64,000 bases of DNA from Williamsia faeni (GTDB taxonomy: Bacteria; Actinomycetota; Actinomycetes; Mycobacteriales; Mycobacteriaceae): positions 620,001 through 684,000 of the forward strand of contig QJJF01000002.1 of assembly GCA_003202005.1 (NCBI GenBank), written 5' to 3'. Below are positions 36,134 through 47,505 of this stretch, one piece after another; the first letter of the stretch is position 1; every line of letters starts with the position of its first letter. The translations under genes and the position numbers were made by a program. The notes under the pieces are model-generated. The model did no database searches and was not told the origin of the DNA. It saw only the letters and a list, made by a program, of their open reading frames with translations.

Positions 36134-36980
36134 AGTCGGTGGCGAATGCCTCGAGCCGCTTGCGGAGCTTCTCCACTCGCGTGCGGGCCTGCTCCAACTC
36201 CCGGTCCGATGTCGCCACCTGTCCGGTTGCGACTTGCTCGGCGCGACGAGCGAACTGGAGTTCCTGCTCTGCCTGCGTGAGTTGAACCCGCAGATCTTCG
36301 ACTCGGGCGGACGCGTCGCTCAGATTTGCTGTTGCCCTATTCGCGTCGTCGTGTGCTGAGCGAGCCTTCGCTTCCGCCTCTCGCTCGGCTTCCTCGGCGT
36401 CGACGAGCTGTGACCGGGCCTCGATCAGCGCATCCTCCGATACTTCGTCACGGGCCGCGCGGGTGGGAGTGCGCTTGTGTTCACTTCCGCCGACCAACGT
36501 GAGTCCGGCCGGCCCCATCCCGCTGTAGCTGACGGCGGAGAGCAATCGCCCGGCCCGCACCAACTCGCCGATCTCGGGATCGGCCAGTGCCGCGTGCAAT
36601 GACTGCCCGACCTCGCGGAGCGCAGTCTCGCTCGGCTGATATCCGTGGTCGGCGGCCAATGCACCGGCCTGTTTGGCCATCGCCCGAACGACCTGTTGAC
36701 GCTGGGTGGTCAGGGTGCGTAGATCGTCACCGGCCAGATGCCGTTGAGCATCTCGCATCGCCTCGCCGAGCTCGAGGAGATTGCTGATGTCCTCGGCGCG
36801 TTCGCGCGCCAGAATGTTGACCATCCACGCGACGGTGGTCGGGCGTCGCAGTGCCGCGATCTTGTTGGCGAGTGCGCGATCTCCGTCGGCTCGGGCCTCT
36901 TTGGCCCGCGCTGTGCGGATCTCCATAAAATCTGCCGGCTCCAGGCCGTACAGTTCGTCGGTCACCTCATTGATGTCCAC
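36132..36980 (-). CDS. Conserved coiled-coil hypothetical protein
   Basis: 282 residues from GTG 36980. The N-terminal half has FMEIRTARAKEARADGDRALANKIAALRRPTTVAWMVNILARE, a conserved actinobacterial segment, and a second helical region with LREVGQSLHAAL. Residues about 185-280 form a long Glu/Ala/Arg-rich coiled coil. There is no signal or membrane segment. Related proteins occur across mycolata without assigned function; a scaffold or nucleoid-linked role is a guess I cannot support further. It lies 21 bp after the Ddn-type gene in the opposite gene order, on the same strand. Confidence 0.8.
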   Translation of the reverse strand: MDINEVTDELYGLEPADFMEIRTARAKEARADGDRALANKIAALRRPTTVAWMVNILARERAEDISNLLELGEAMRDAQRHLAGDDLRTLTTQRQQVVRAMAKQAGALAADHGYQPSETALREVGQSLHAALADPEIGELVRAGRLLSAVSYSGMGPAGLTLVGGSEHKRTPTRAARDEVSEDALIEARSQLVDAEEAEREAEAKARSAHDDANRATANLSDASARVEDLRVQLTQAEQELQFARRAEQVATGQVATSDRELEQARTRVEKLRKRLEAFATD

Positions 36981-37001
36981 TGTGATCGCCCCTGCCGATG
37001 A

Positions 37002-37487
37002 CTACGAGTCGGCGGTCACCTTACTCAGGAAGAAGACGGGGATCAATCTATCGGTCCGCTCCTCATAGATCGCGAAGTTCGGCCAGATGTCGAGCATGAT
37101 CTTCCAGACCTCATCACGCTCGGTTCCGGTGATCTCAATCCAGTTGACCTTCAACGTCTTTCCACGGTGCACGATCTGCGCGGTCTCGCAGGCCCTGAGG
37201 TTCAGCACCCAGGTGGGCAGCTTCGGATTGCCGAAGTACGAGCCGGCGATCAGCCACCCGTCATCCTTCAGTGCACAGAGCAACGGTGTCGACCGGATGT
37301 TTCCGGTCTTCCGTCCGGGTACCCGCAGGACGATGTTCGGTAGTCCGGCGATGTCGAGTACACTCACGCGACCCTTGGTAAGGCGCTGGAGTTGTACGTC
37401 CGACTTCTCTATCACCGGAAGCATTTTCGGCATCCACGAGACCGCGCCAATTTTTACCGCCAATGGCGTCAGAATCCCCACTGGCAC
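37002..37487 (-). CDS. Deazaflavin (F420)-dependent nitroreductase, Ddn family
   Basis: 161 residues from GTG 37487. The split-barrel signature is LPNIVLRVPGRKTGNIRSTPLLCALKDDGWLIAGSYFGNPKLPTWVLNLRACETAQI, which includes the GRKTG-x-R-x-TPL coenzyme-phosphate motif and the N-L-x-A loop. Such enzymes use reduced F420 and, in mycobacteria, act as quinone reductases or activate nitroimidazoles. The N-terminal 25 residues are hydrophobic and may bind the membrane, as in Ddn. The genome should encode F420 synthesis. It is monocistronic or shares a transcript with the coiled-coil gene 21 bp downstream. Confidence 0.9.
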   Translation of the reverse strand: MPVGILTPLAVKIGAVSWMPKMLPVIEKSDVQLQRLTKGRVSVLDIAGLPNIVLRVPGRKTGNIRSTPLLCALKDDGWLIAGSYFGNPKLPTWVLNLRACETAQIVHRGKTLKVNWIEITGTERDEVWKIMLDIWPNFAIYEERTDRLIPVFFLSKVTADS

Positions 37488-37555
37488 AGGCTACCCACTG
37501 AAACACTTTTCCACGCATCAACGCCGGTTCGCCGTTCGCTGGGGCAGCATGCGGA

Positions 37556-39861
<2,306 letters not shown>

Positions 39862-39969
39862 TTACGATACGACTGGTGACGTAACTAAAACAGAGACGAC
39901 CCGTCGAGACAAGCACTTTGCACTTTCCGGCATTGAGACCACAACACCCCGACTCGAAGGACGATAACG

Positions 39970-40992
39970 GTGCCACTTCCCGGCGAACCACTCCACAAGC
40001 TCGGCTTCCTCACCATCGGCCGATTCGATCCCGCGCGTCCGGCCGACGGTCACGAGTCGACCCTTCGGATCATCGAACTGGGCGAAGAGCTGGGATACGA
40101 CAGCGTGTGGCTGCGGCACCGGCATCTGCAATTCGGGATCTCGTCACCGGTTGCCGTCCTGGCCGCCGCCACCCAGCGCACCCGTCGTATCGATCTTGGC
40201 ACCGCAGTCATCCCGCTCGGCCTCGAGAATCCGCTGCGACTGGCAGAGGACCTCGCCACGGTTGATCTCCTTTCCGGCGGACGACTCAATCCCGGTGTCT
40301 CCGTGGGCACTCCGATGCGCTACGACGACTTCAAGACGAGTCTCTACCCCGAGACCCACGCGATCGAGAACTTCAGCAAAGATCGGGTACGCCGACTCAT
40401 GGACAATGTTCGGGGAGTCCCGGTCAGCAGTTTTGAGGGAACCGTTGGTATCGAGGAGTTTTCGCGCATCGTACAACCGCACTCCCCCGGTTTGATCGAC
40501 AGAATCTGGTACGGCGGCATGCTGTCGTCGGCGATCTGGGCCGGACAGCAGGGGCTGAATTACCTGACCAGTTCGGTTGTCACCGCCGAAGGATCGGACT
40601 CACTGGACTTCGCGACAATTCAGGCGCAGCACATCGACGCCTACCGGGCCCACCACCCGAATCCCGAAAAGGCCCGTGTGTCACAGGGTCTGGTGGTCAT
40701 TCCCACTGATTCGGCGACGCCTGAACAGGTTCGGAAGTACCGGGACTATGCCGCCTCCCGTTTCGCGCGGACTCAGTCCCCTCAGGGACCGCGAAAGATG
40801 CTCTTCGCCCCTGACATCGTCGGCACCTCGGAAGAGATCGCCGACCAACTGTTCTCGCACGCGGGATTCCAGCGCACCCAGGAAGCAACCTTTGCATTGC
40901 CGTTCTCATTCGACGATCCCGACTACCTGCAGATCCTCACCGACATGGCAACGCACCTCGGCCCCAAGCTGGGCTGGACTCCCGCGACTTGA
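39970..40992 (+). CDS. Luciferase-like (LLM class) flavin-dependent oxidoreductase
   Basis: 340 residues from GTG 39970 (GAAGGA eight bases upstream). The TIM-barrel pattern is clear: LGEELGYDSVWLRHRHLQFGISSPVAVLAAATQRTRRIDLGTAVIPLGLENPLRLAEDLATVDLLSGGRLNPGVSVG, the standard luciferase-like monooxygenase core. The C-terminal part includes MLFAPDIVGTSEEIADQLFSHAGF. It could use FMNH2 or F420. Substrate unknown; such enzymes oxidise alkanes, sulfonates or aldehydes, or reduce with F420. It appears monocistronic. Confidence 0.9.
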   Translation: MPLPGEPLHKLGFLTIGRFDPARPADGHESTLRIIELGEELGYDSVWLRHRHLQFGISSPVAVLAAATQRTRRIDLGTAVIPLGLENPLRLAEDLATVDLLSGGRLNPGVSVGTPMRYDDFKTSLYPETHAIENFSKDRVRRLMDNVRGVPVSSFEGTVGIEEFSRIVQPHSPGLIDRIWYGGMLSSAIWAGQQGLNYLTSSVVTAEGSDSLDFATIQAQHIDAYRAHHPNPEKARVSQGLVVIPTDSATPEQVRKYRDYAASRFARTQSPQGPRKMLFAPDIVGTSEEIADQLFSHAGFQRTQEATFALPFSFDDPDYLQILTDMATHLGPKLGWTPAT

Positions 40993-41160
40993 TGAACGTC
41001 CATCGGCGTCGAACGAGCACGCCGATGAATTTTCCGGGCCCAGATGGTCGGAGCAGGCGAGCCATCGACATCGAGTAGCGCCTCGAGATCGCCTCCTGTT
41101 GTCGTGGCCGCGCAGTAGAATTGTTGCGCGCGACCGGCGGCGGCAACGAGGGAGCACACG

Positions 41161-41589
41161 ATGAAATCAGTCAATCCGTACCTCAACTTCAACGGCAACA
41201 CCGAAGAGGTCTTCACCTTCTACCAGTCCGTGTTCGGGGGTGAGTTGCAGCTGGTCCGCTTCAGTGACCTGGGCTCCGGCGACATGGGCCTATCCGCGGA
41301 AGAGCAAAACGGTGTCGCGCATATCGCGCTGCCCCTGGGTGACAGTGTGCTCATGGGATCTGATGTCCCCGAGCAGATGGGCACGATCTCCGCGGGCACC
41401 AACTTCGCCGTGTCGGTCGAGGTCGACAGCGCCGACGAAGCGCGCCGGGTGTTCGGAGGCCTGTCCGAGAGCGGCGAGGTGACCATGCCACCGGACAAGG
41501 TGGAGTGGGCCGAGCTCTTCGGAATGTGCACCGACAAATACGGCATCCAGTGGATGATCGGCTACACGGGCGACGTCGAGTTCGGCTAG
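41161..41589 (+). CDS. PhnB-like VOC protein
   Basis: 142 residues. It starts MKSVNPYLNFNGNTEEVFTFYQSVFGGELQLVRFSD and ends with the WAELFGMCTDKYGIQWMIGY motif of the PhnB/DUF3861-type subgroup of VOC proteins. These lack the usual metal His in the first strand; the role is unknown despite the PhnB name. GAGGG upstream of the ATG. The preceding 168 bp to the luciferase-like gene hold no obvious gene. It converges on the ABC transporter pair 25 bp away. Confidence 0.88.
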   Translation: MKSVNPYLNFNGNTEEVFTFYQSVFGGELQLVRFSDLGSGDMGLSAEEQNGVAHIALPLGDSVLMGSDVPEQMGTISAGTNFAVSVEVDSADEARRVFGGLSESGEVTMPPDKVEWAELFGMCTDKYGIQWMIGYTGDVEFG

Positions 41590-41614
41590 CCATGGCCCGC
41601 GGTCGGCAGACCGG

Positions 41615-43591
41615 TCAGCGCTTCGACAACTCCGGTGTCTCGATCTCGCCTGCCTTATCCTCTTCGGTGTCCATGGGTCCGATGAATTGGCTGTTGTACA
41701 GGCGGTAATAGGCACCGCGGGCGACGATGAGTTCATCGTGTGAGCCTTGTTCGACGATGCGGCCCTGCTCCATCACCAGGATCGTGTCCGCGTCACGAAC
41801 CGTCGACAACCGGTGGGCGATGACAAAGCTCGTGCGATCGGACCGCAGCGCGGCCATCGCCTTCTGGATCAGGAGTTCGGTGCGGGTGTCGACCGAACTG
41901 GTGGCCTCGTCGAGGATGAGCAGGGTCGGTTTCGCCAGGAACGCCCGGGCGATCGTGATGAGCTGCTTCTCGCCGGCACTGACGCCGCCGCCTTCTTCGT
42001 CGATGACGGTGTCGTATCCATCGGGCAGAACCCGCACGAAGTGATCGACATGGCTGACGCGGGCCGCCTCCATGATTGCCGCGTCGTCGGCCTCGGGATC
42101 ACCGTAGGCGATGTTGTCGCGGATGGATCCGCCGAACAGCCACGAATCCTGGAGCACCATGCCGGTCCGCTCCCGCAGATCGTCGCGGGTCATGCGTGAG
42201 GTGTCCACACCGTCGAGTTCGATGGTGCCCGAATCGACGTCGTAGAAGCGCATGATCAGGTTCACCAGAGTGGTTTTGCCGGCTCCGGTCGGACCGACGA
42301 TCGCCACCATGTGCCCGGGTTTGGCCACCAGCGAAAGGTTCTCGATCAGTGGCTGATCGGGTTCGTAGCGGAACGAGACGTCATCGAAGGTGATGAGTCC
42401 CTTGCTCGTCTCGGGTGTATCCGGCATCGCCGGATCCGGGCTCTGTTCCTCGGCATCGAGGATGTCGAAGATGCGCTCGGCCGACGCCACGCCACTCTGC
42501 ATCATGTTGACCATCGACCCGAGCTGGGTCAGCGGCTGGGTGAACTGCCGCGAGTACTGGATGAATGCCTGCACATCGCCCAGGCTCAACGATCCCGACG
42601 CCACGCGCAGCCCGCCCACCACGGCGACCGCCACGTAGTTCAGATTTCCGAGGAACATGATGGCGGGCATGATGATGCCGGAGATGAACTGTGCTCTCCA
42701 GCTGGCGCTGTACAACTTCTCGTTGCGCTCGTCGAAGCGGCTCTCGACGTCTTCCTGCCGTCCGAATGCCTTGATCAATTCGTGGCCCGAGAAGGCCTCT
42801 TCCACTTGACCGTTGAGACGGCCGGTGTTGGACCACTGCGCCATGAAATGCGGTTTCGACCTCTTGGCCACCGTCGCGGTCACCAGGACCGCCAAGGGAA
42901 CGGTGACGATCGCGATGAGTGAGAGCAACGGCGAGATCCAGACCATCATCACCAGGATCGCGAGCACCGTCAGAACTGAGTTCAGCACCTGAGCGATCGT
43001 CTGTTGCAAGCTCTGCGAGACGTTGTCGAGGTCGTTGGTGACCCGGCTCAACAGGTCACCGCGTTGATTGCCGTCGAAGTACCGCAGCGGGAGCCGGTGG
43101 ATCTTCGCCTCGACCTCGGCACGCAACTCACTCACGGTGTGCTGCGTGAGCACGTTCAGGATCCGGCTCATCAGCCAGCTCATGACCGCGGACGCGACGT
43201 ACAGGACCAGCACGAGGGTCAAGACGCGGGCGACATCACCGAAGTCGATACCCGTACCCGGGACGACATCCATCGACGACACCATGTCGGCGAATGTGTT
43301 CTCGCCTTGTGCCCGAAGGCTTTCCACCGCCTGTTCCTTCGACTCGCCCGCAGGCAGGCGATCGCCGATGACCCCGGCGAAGATGAGGTCGGTGGCATGT
43401 CCGAGAAGCAATGGTCCGACGGCTGTCAGGATCACCGACGTGACCGCGAAGAATGCCATGACTCCCACCGCCAGCCGCCGTGCGACCAGCATGCGCAGCA
43501 GCCGCTTGACGGACGGACCGAAGGACCGGGCTTTCTCAACCGGGACGGCACCCATCATCGGACCGCCGCCGGCGGCACCTGGCCGCGTCAT
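41615..43591 (-). CDS. ABC exporter, catalytic half (heterodimer, Rv1272c-like)
   Basis: 658 residues from ATG 43591, which overlaps the stop of the partner gene by four bases. Six-helix membrane domain (about 1-350), then a nucleotide-binding domain: Walker A GPTGAGKTT, signature VSAGEKQ, Walker B LLILDEA with catalytic Glu562, and the H-switch VIAHRLST. The signature departs from LSGGQ (Ala for the first Gly, Glu-Lys for Gln-Arg), so the partner's ATP site is the weak one. With the partner it forms a TM287/288-type heterodimer. Related mycobacterial pair Rv1272c/Rv1273c is implicated in lipid transport. Confidence 0.93.
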   Translation of the reverse strand: MTRPGAAGGGPMMGAVPVEKARSFGPSVKRLLRMLVARRLAVGVMAFFAVTSVILTAVGPLLLGHATDLIFAGVIGDRLPAGESKEQAVESLRAQGENTFADMVSSMDVVPGTGIDFGDVARVLTLVLVLYVASAVMSWLMSRILNVLTQHTVSELRAEVEAKIHRLPLRYFDGNQRGDLLSRVTNDLDNVSQSLQQTIAQVLNSVLTVLAILVMMVWISPLLSLIAIVTVPLAVLVTATVAKRSKPHFMAQWSNTGRLNGQVEEAFSGHELIKAFGRQEDVESRFDERNEKLYSASWRAQFISGIIMPAIMFLGNLNYVAVAVVGGLRVASGSLSLGDVQAFIQYSRQFTQPLTQLGSMVNMMQSGVASAERIFDILDAEEQSPDPAMPDTPETSKGLITFDDVSFRYEPDQPLIENLSLVAKPGHMVAIVGPTGAGKTTLVNLIMRFYDVDSGTIELDGVDTSRMTRDDLRERTGMVLQDSWLFGGSIRDNIAYGDPEADDAAIMEAARVSHVDHFVRVLPDGYDTVIDEEGGGVSAGEKQLITIARAFLAKPTLLILDEATSSVDTRTELLIQKAMAALRSDRTSFVIAHRLSTVRDADTILVMEQGRIVEQGSHDELIVARGAYYRLYNSQFIGPMDTEEDKAGEIETPELSKR

Positions 43592-45321
43592 GCCCGACTC
43601 TCCACAGACAGCTGCGACTGCGCGATCTCCGCGTAGGTCGGGCAGGTCTCGAGCAATTCGTCGTGGGTACCGATGCCGACAACGGCACCACAATCAAGGA
43701 CGACGATCTGGTCGGCGTCGGCGATCGTGGTGATCCGCTGCGCCACGATGAGAACGCATGCCTCGCGGGTTGCCGGACGCAGCGCCGCCCGGAGCCGGGC
43801 GTCGGTACTGAGATCGAGCGCCGAGAACGAGTCGTCGAACAGATAGATCTTGGGTTTGCGGATCAGCGCGCGGGCGATCGCCAGTCGCTGCCGCTGACCA
43901 CCCGACACCGTGGTTCCGCCCTGGGCGACCTTGGTGTCGAGTTGATCGGGCATCTCGCGGACGAAGTCTGCTGCCTGGGCGATGGTCAACGCTTCCCACA
44001 TCTCTTCTTCGGTGGCATCGGCCTTGCCGTACTGCAGGTTGGTCGCGATGGTCCCGGAGAACAGATACGGCCGCTGCGGGACCAATCCCATCTCGGCGCG
44101 CAGGACAGCCGGGTCGAGGTCCCGGATATCGGTCCCTCCGACGATGACGGCACCGTCGGTGACATCGATGAGACGCGGCATGAGCGACAGCAGCGTGGTC
44201 TTGCCCGAGCCGGTCGAACCGACGATGGCGGTGGTCGTCCCCGGACGTGCGGTGAAGGTGATGTCACGGAGGACCGGTTCGTCGGCGCCAGGGTATTGGA
44301 AACGAGCCGATCGCAATTCGACCAAGCCGGCGTCGACGCGCATCGGCACGGGCTTCGTCGGCGGAACCACCGACGATTCGGTCTCGAGCACCTCGTAGAT
44401 GCGTTCGGCACAGACCGCGGCCCGCGGCGCCATCATGGCCAGGAACGACGCCATCATGACGGCCATCAGAATCTGCATGACGTAGGAGATCATCGCGGTC
44501 AGGGCACCGATCTCAATGCTGCCGTCCTCGATCAGGTGGCCTCCGAACCAGATGATGAACACGATGGTCACATTGCTGATCAGCAGGACCGCGGGGAACA
44601 TCAATGCCATCAGTCGGCCGACGTACAGCGAGGCGTCTGTGAGGTCATGATTGGCCCGCGAGAATCGTTGCCGCTCGTGCGGTTCCCGGACAAAGGCGCG
44701 GACGACGCGGATGCCGGTGATCTGCTCACGCAGGATCCGGTTGACGGCATCGATGCGGGTTTGCATGGCCCGGTAGCCCGGCACCATCCGGAAGATGATG
44801 TACGACATGCTCACGCCGAGGAGCGGCACCGCGACCACCAGCACCCATGCCAGCGTTCCGCCGACCCCGATGCCCAACACGATCCCACCGACACACATGA
44901 TCGGCGCGGTCACCAGGATCGAACAGGCCATCACGCCGACCATCTGCACCTGTTGCACGTCGTTGGTCGTCCGCGTGATCAGCGATGGCGCACCGAAGGT
45001 TCCGACCTCCCGGGCCGAGAAGCTGTCCACCCGATGCAGGAGGTCGTGTCTGATGTCGCGGCCGGCTCCGAGCGCCGCCCGGGCACCGAAGTACGCCGCC
45101 GAAATCGAGGCCAGCACCTGCACCAGCGATACCGCCAACATCCATCCACCGACGTGGAGGATGTAGGACGTATCGCCCTTGGACACCCCGTTGTCGATGA
45201 TGTCTGCGTTCAGCGTCGGGAGGAACAGCATCGCGGCAGTCGCCACCAGTTGAAGCAGCACCACACAGGTCAGCTGGGGGCGATAGGCACCCATGTATGT
45301 GCGCAGTAGGCGAGTCAGCAT
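43588..45321 (-). CDS. ABC exporter, degenerate half (heterodimer, Rv1273c-like)
   Basis: 577 residues. The membrane domain starts at residue 1 with MLTRLLRTYMGAYRPQLTCVVLLQL; the NBD has Walker A GSTGSGKTT and signature VSGGQRQ. In Walker B the catalytic Glu is Asp497 (IYLFDDS), and the switch His is Gln528 (VAQRIT). These two changes mark a degenerate site, completed by the partner's altered signature. Hydrolysis should therefore occur mostly at the other site. The stop overlaps the partner start (ATGA). Substrate unknown; lipid or drug export, or fatty-acid import as for related pairs. Confidence 0.93.
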   Translation of the reverse strand: MLTRLLRTYMGAYRPQLTCVVLLQLVATAAMLFLPTLNADIIDNGVSKGDTSYILHVGGWMLAVSLVQVLASISAAYFGARAALGAGRDIRHDLLHRVDSFSAREVGTFGAPSLITRTTNDVQQVQMVGVMACSILVTAPIMCVGGIVLGIGVGGTLAWVLVVAVPLLGVSMSYIIFRMVPGYRAMQTRIDAVNRILREQITGIRVVRAFVREPHERQRFSRANHDLTDASLYVGRLMALMFPAVLLISNVTIVFIIWFGGHLIEDGSIEIGALTAMISYVMQILMAVMMASFLAMMAPRAAVCAERIYEVLETESSVVPPTKPVPMRVDAGLVELRSARFQYPGADEPVLRDITFTARPGTTTAIVGSTGSGKTTLLSLMPRLIDVTDGAVIVGGTDIRDLDPAVLRAEMGLVPQRPYLFSGTIATNLQYGKADATEEEMWEALTIAQAADFVREMPDQLDTKVAQGGTTVSGGQRQRLAIARALIRKPKIYLFDDSFSALDLSTDARLRAALRPATREACVLIVAQRITTIADADQIVVLDCGAVVGIGTHDELLETCPTYAEIAQSQLSVESRA

Positions 45322-45422
45322 TGGACAGTCACGTGATTGACGTTAGCAAGCCTGCCGAATCGTTTTCACGTGGATATTTCTCCGTGCCCGTTCTGCCGCT
45401 TTTCGACGCGCTCCCCGACCTG

Positions 45423-45794
45423 TCACCGCGCCCAGGGTGGCGAGATCACCTCACCGTCCGACGTCGTGGCCTGCAACCCCGGGGTTGTGGTCACCCACGC
45501 CGCAGCGTCCGCGTCACCACCGTCGATCCGGACCTCGGAGCCGGCACCGATCAGGACAACATCCCCGGAGCGCGCCGTAGCGCTCACACCGTCCAGCGTG
45601 ACCGTCAGATCCCCGTGCAGGATCAGCAGGACCTCTTCGCGATCGGGGCGATGGGTCACCCCGACCTGGCGGGCAGGTACCTCCAGCCGCCAGGCGCAGA
45701 GTTGCTCGCTGCCCCGGCCCGGATTCACGTACGCCGAAAATGTGCTTCCGTGCACGGAATACACGGTCGCCTCCTCGGAACAGATGATCGGCAT
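45423..45794 (-). CDS. Small cupin-domain protein
   Basis: 123 residues from ATG 45794. A single cupin barrel: the first motif is THRPDREEVLLILHGDLTVTLDG, where His, Glu and the G-D-L turn match cupin motif 1 with one usual His missing. The second motif is IGAGSEVRIDGGDADAAAW, which lacks clear metal His. No signal peptide. Probably a small-molecule-binding or metal-poor cupin. It is divergent from a MarR gene, and both likely respond to the twin GACAAG operators at 45820-45855. An upstream start at 45845 would overlap the operators. Confidence 0.82.
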   Translation of the reverse strand: MPIICSEEATVYSVHGSTFSAYVNPGRGSEQLCAWRLEVPARQVGVTHRPDREEVLLILHGDLTVTLDGVSATARSGDVVLIGAGSEVRIDGGDADAAAWVTTTPGLQATTSDGEVISPPWAR

Positions 45795-45819
45795 GTGAGC
45801 CTCCAACAGTCGGTTAATA

Positions 45820-45855
45820 GACAAGTCCCTTGACCATAACGACAAGACTCTTGTC
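45820..45855. promoter_or_regulatory. Twin GACAAG-N3-CTTGTC operators (MarR site)
   Basis: GACAAG-TCC-CTTGAC (45820-45834, one mismatch) and GACAAG-ACT-CTTGTC (45841-45855, perfect) lie 21 bp apart, two helical turns. They fill the gap between the divergent cupin and MarR genes. MarR dimers typically bind such short dyads and repress both neighbours. Confidence 0.7.
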
Positions 45856-45877
45856 TGTCGATGGCATACTCCTCCAC

Positions 45878-46321
45878 ATGGATGACACCGACTGGCACTC
45901 CGCCTCGGCGCTGCTGCGACTGTCGGCGCAACTGGTCGACGGGATACAGGACGGCATGGCCAGACGTGGTTTCACTGACGTGCGGCCCGTCCATGGATTT
46001 CTCTTTGCCACGGTGTCGTCGGGTCCCACCACCGCAACCGACATCGCAACCCAGCTACAGGTGACCAAACAGGCTGCAGCGCAACTTATTTCATATCTGA
46101 TCGAGCGAGGCTATCTGACCAAGGAGACCAGTGATATCGACCGCCGGATCCAGCTGATCGATCTCACCACACGGGGACGTGCCTGCACACAGGCAGCGCG
46201 GGCGTCGGCCGAAGACTGTGTCGAAGTGTGGCGTGAGCAATTGTCCCGCAAGAATTTCGACGCGCTGGTCACCTCGCTGGGTATTCTTGCCGGTCCCGGG
46301 CGCCTACGCCCAAGTTGGTGA
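45878..46321 (+). CDS. MarR-family transcriptional regulator
   Basis: 147 residues from ATG 45878. The winged helix is HGFLFATVSSGPTTATDIATQLQVTKQAAAQLISYLIERGYLTKETSDIDRRIQLIDLTTRGR, with the DxRxxxxxLT wing loop intact. Flanking helices give dimerisation. It probably represses itself and the divergent cupin through the GACAAG dyads just upstream. No cysteine cluster suggesting thiol sensing is seen. Its stop lies two bases before the convergent hydrolase stop. Confidence 0.9.
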   Translation: MDDTDWHSASALLRLSAQLVDGIQDGMARRGFTDVRPVHGFLFATVSSGPTTATDIATQLQVTKQAAAQLISYLIERGYLTKETSDIDRRIQLIDLTTRGRACTQAARASAEDCVEVWREQLSRKNFDALVTSLGILAGPGRLRPSW

Positions 46322-46323
46322 CC

Positions 46324-47184
46324 TCAACTGATTGTCCGGGCTCGAGCCGGTTCAACCCCGAGGAAATCTACGAGGATTTCGACCACCTTCGCCGGGGCCT
46401 CGGCATGCGGGTAATGACCGACGCCGGGCAAGACCTCGAGCCGGCTACCGGGGATGGCTTCGTGCGCGGCATACCCATGTGCAACCGGGATGATTCTGTC
46501 GTCTTCACCCCAGATCAGCAGCGTGGGCATCTCAGAGTTCAGGTACAGGCGGTTCATCGCACTGACGGCCTGACCGCGATGGTCGACCACCGAGCGCAGG
46601 GTCCGCAAGAACGCCTGCCTTGCTTCGCGGTCATTGAGCGACGAATAGGACCGCCACGTCTCGTCGGCCCGCGGCGCCTGGATGCCGGCAGAGGCCAGCC
46701 ACGACCGGATCTTGTTTCCGGCGACCAACACCGGTTTCGGCGCGATGATCGGCATCACCAGTTCGGCTCCGGGCGCTGCCAACAGGCGCAGCATCCAGTT
46801 GACGTCGGGGCCGAGCCCGCCGCTGCCGATAAGGACCAACCGCTCGCAGTATTCGGGGTGCTGGTAGGTGAATTGCATGGCGACGCCACCACCGAGCGAC
46901 TGGCCCACGACCGTGACCTTGCCGATGCCGAGTTCGCGCAGCAGATCCCGCAGGGTCGCCGCAAAAGCACCCAGCGAGTAATCACCGCGCGGCTTGCCGG
47001 ATTCTCCGTGGCCGGGCAGGTCGGGCGCAATCACCCGGTGCGTGCGGGCCAGGCTCGGCAGCACGGCTTTCCACGTCGTCGAACTACCGGCCATCCCGTG
47101 AATCAGGAGCAGGACGTCCCCCGACCCCTCATCCACGTACGCAATACGCTCGCCATGCAGGTCGATCTGTTGGAGTTCGATCAT
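46324..47184 (-). CDS. Alpha/beta hydrolase
   Basis: 286 residues from ATG 47184. Motifs in order: LLIHGMAGSSTTWKAVLPSLA (oxyanion loop), RVIAPDLPGHGESGKPRGDYSLG, nucleophile elbow VVGQSLGGGVAMQF, the acid in LLIWGEDDRIIP, and catalytic His in LPGVGHYPHAEAP. The set fits meta-cleavage-type or haloperoxidase-like hydrolases; the substrate is open. The frame extends upstream to 47310, but no ribosome site supports that. The next gene upstream (drug exporter) is separated by 321 bp that hold palindromic repeat copy 2. Confidence 0.9.
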   Translation of the reverse strand: MIELQQIDLHGERIAYVDEGSGDVLLLIHGMAGSSTTWKAVLPSLARTHRVIAPDLPGHGESGKPRGDYSLGAFAATLRDLLRELGIGKVTVVGQSLGGGVAMQFTYQHPEYCERLVLIGSGGLGPDVNWMLRLLAAPGAELVMPIIAPKPVLVAGNKIRSWLASAGIQAPRADETWRSYSSLNDREARQAFLRTLRSVVDHRGQAVSAMNRLYLNSEMPTLLIWGEDDRIIPVAHGYAAHEAIPGSRLEVLPGVGHYPHAEAPAKVVEILVDFLGVEPARARTIS

Positions 47185-47422
47185 GTGCCGCCCCCTGTTG
47201 TGGTTACCGCTTGTGGTTACCGCGTGAACGCTGATCACCGCCCCACACGGTTCCAGACATTTGTCGACAGCGGCGCGTGTGTGAGCCGAGTTCTCTGCAG
47301 TTCCCCGCACCTGACACCGTCACCACCAGTATGAGCGCAATACCCGTCGCCAGCCCGTCGACTTTCCATCGCAAGCTGGTGTGCCCGATCCAGATCGGCC
47401 ACAAACGTGACTCTGAACACCA

Positions 47423-47487
47423 AACGAGCCAGAAATACGAAGACGAGCCGCGTGTACGTGGCTCGTCTTCGTAAAACCGGCTCGTCT
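47423..47487. repeat. Long palindromic repeat element, copy 2
   Basis: A nested inverted repeat of about 65 bp. Inner arms ACGAAGACGAGCC / GGCTCGTCTTCGT (47438-47450 and 47460-47472) surround a short loop. Outer ACGAGCC / GGCTCGT copies lie at 47424-47430 and 47479-47485, spaced as in copy 1 at 29332. It lies in the 321-bp gap between the hydrolase start (47184) and the exporter stop (47506), otherwise empty of genes. It may terminate exporter transcripts. Confidence 0.75.
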
Positions 47488-47505
47488 GCGGACGAGGGCA
47501 ACGGA

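Noticed and set aside
43663-45309. Long forward frame of about 548 codons opposite the ABC exporter gene
   Set aside because: It is the antisense of a well-conserved transporter. Its product is rich in His, Asp and Arg with no domain, as expected from mirrored G+C-rich codons.
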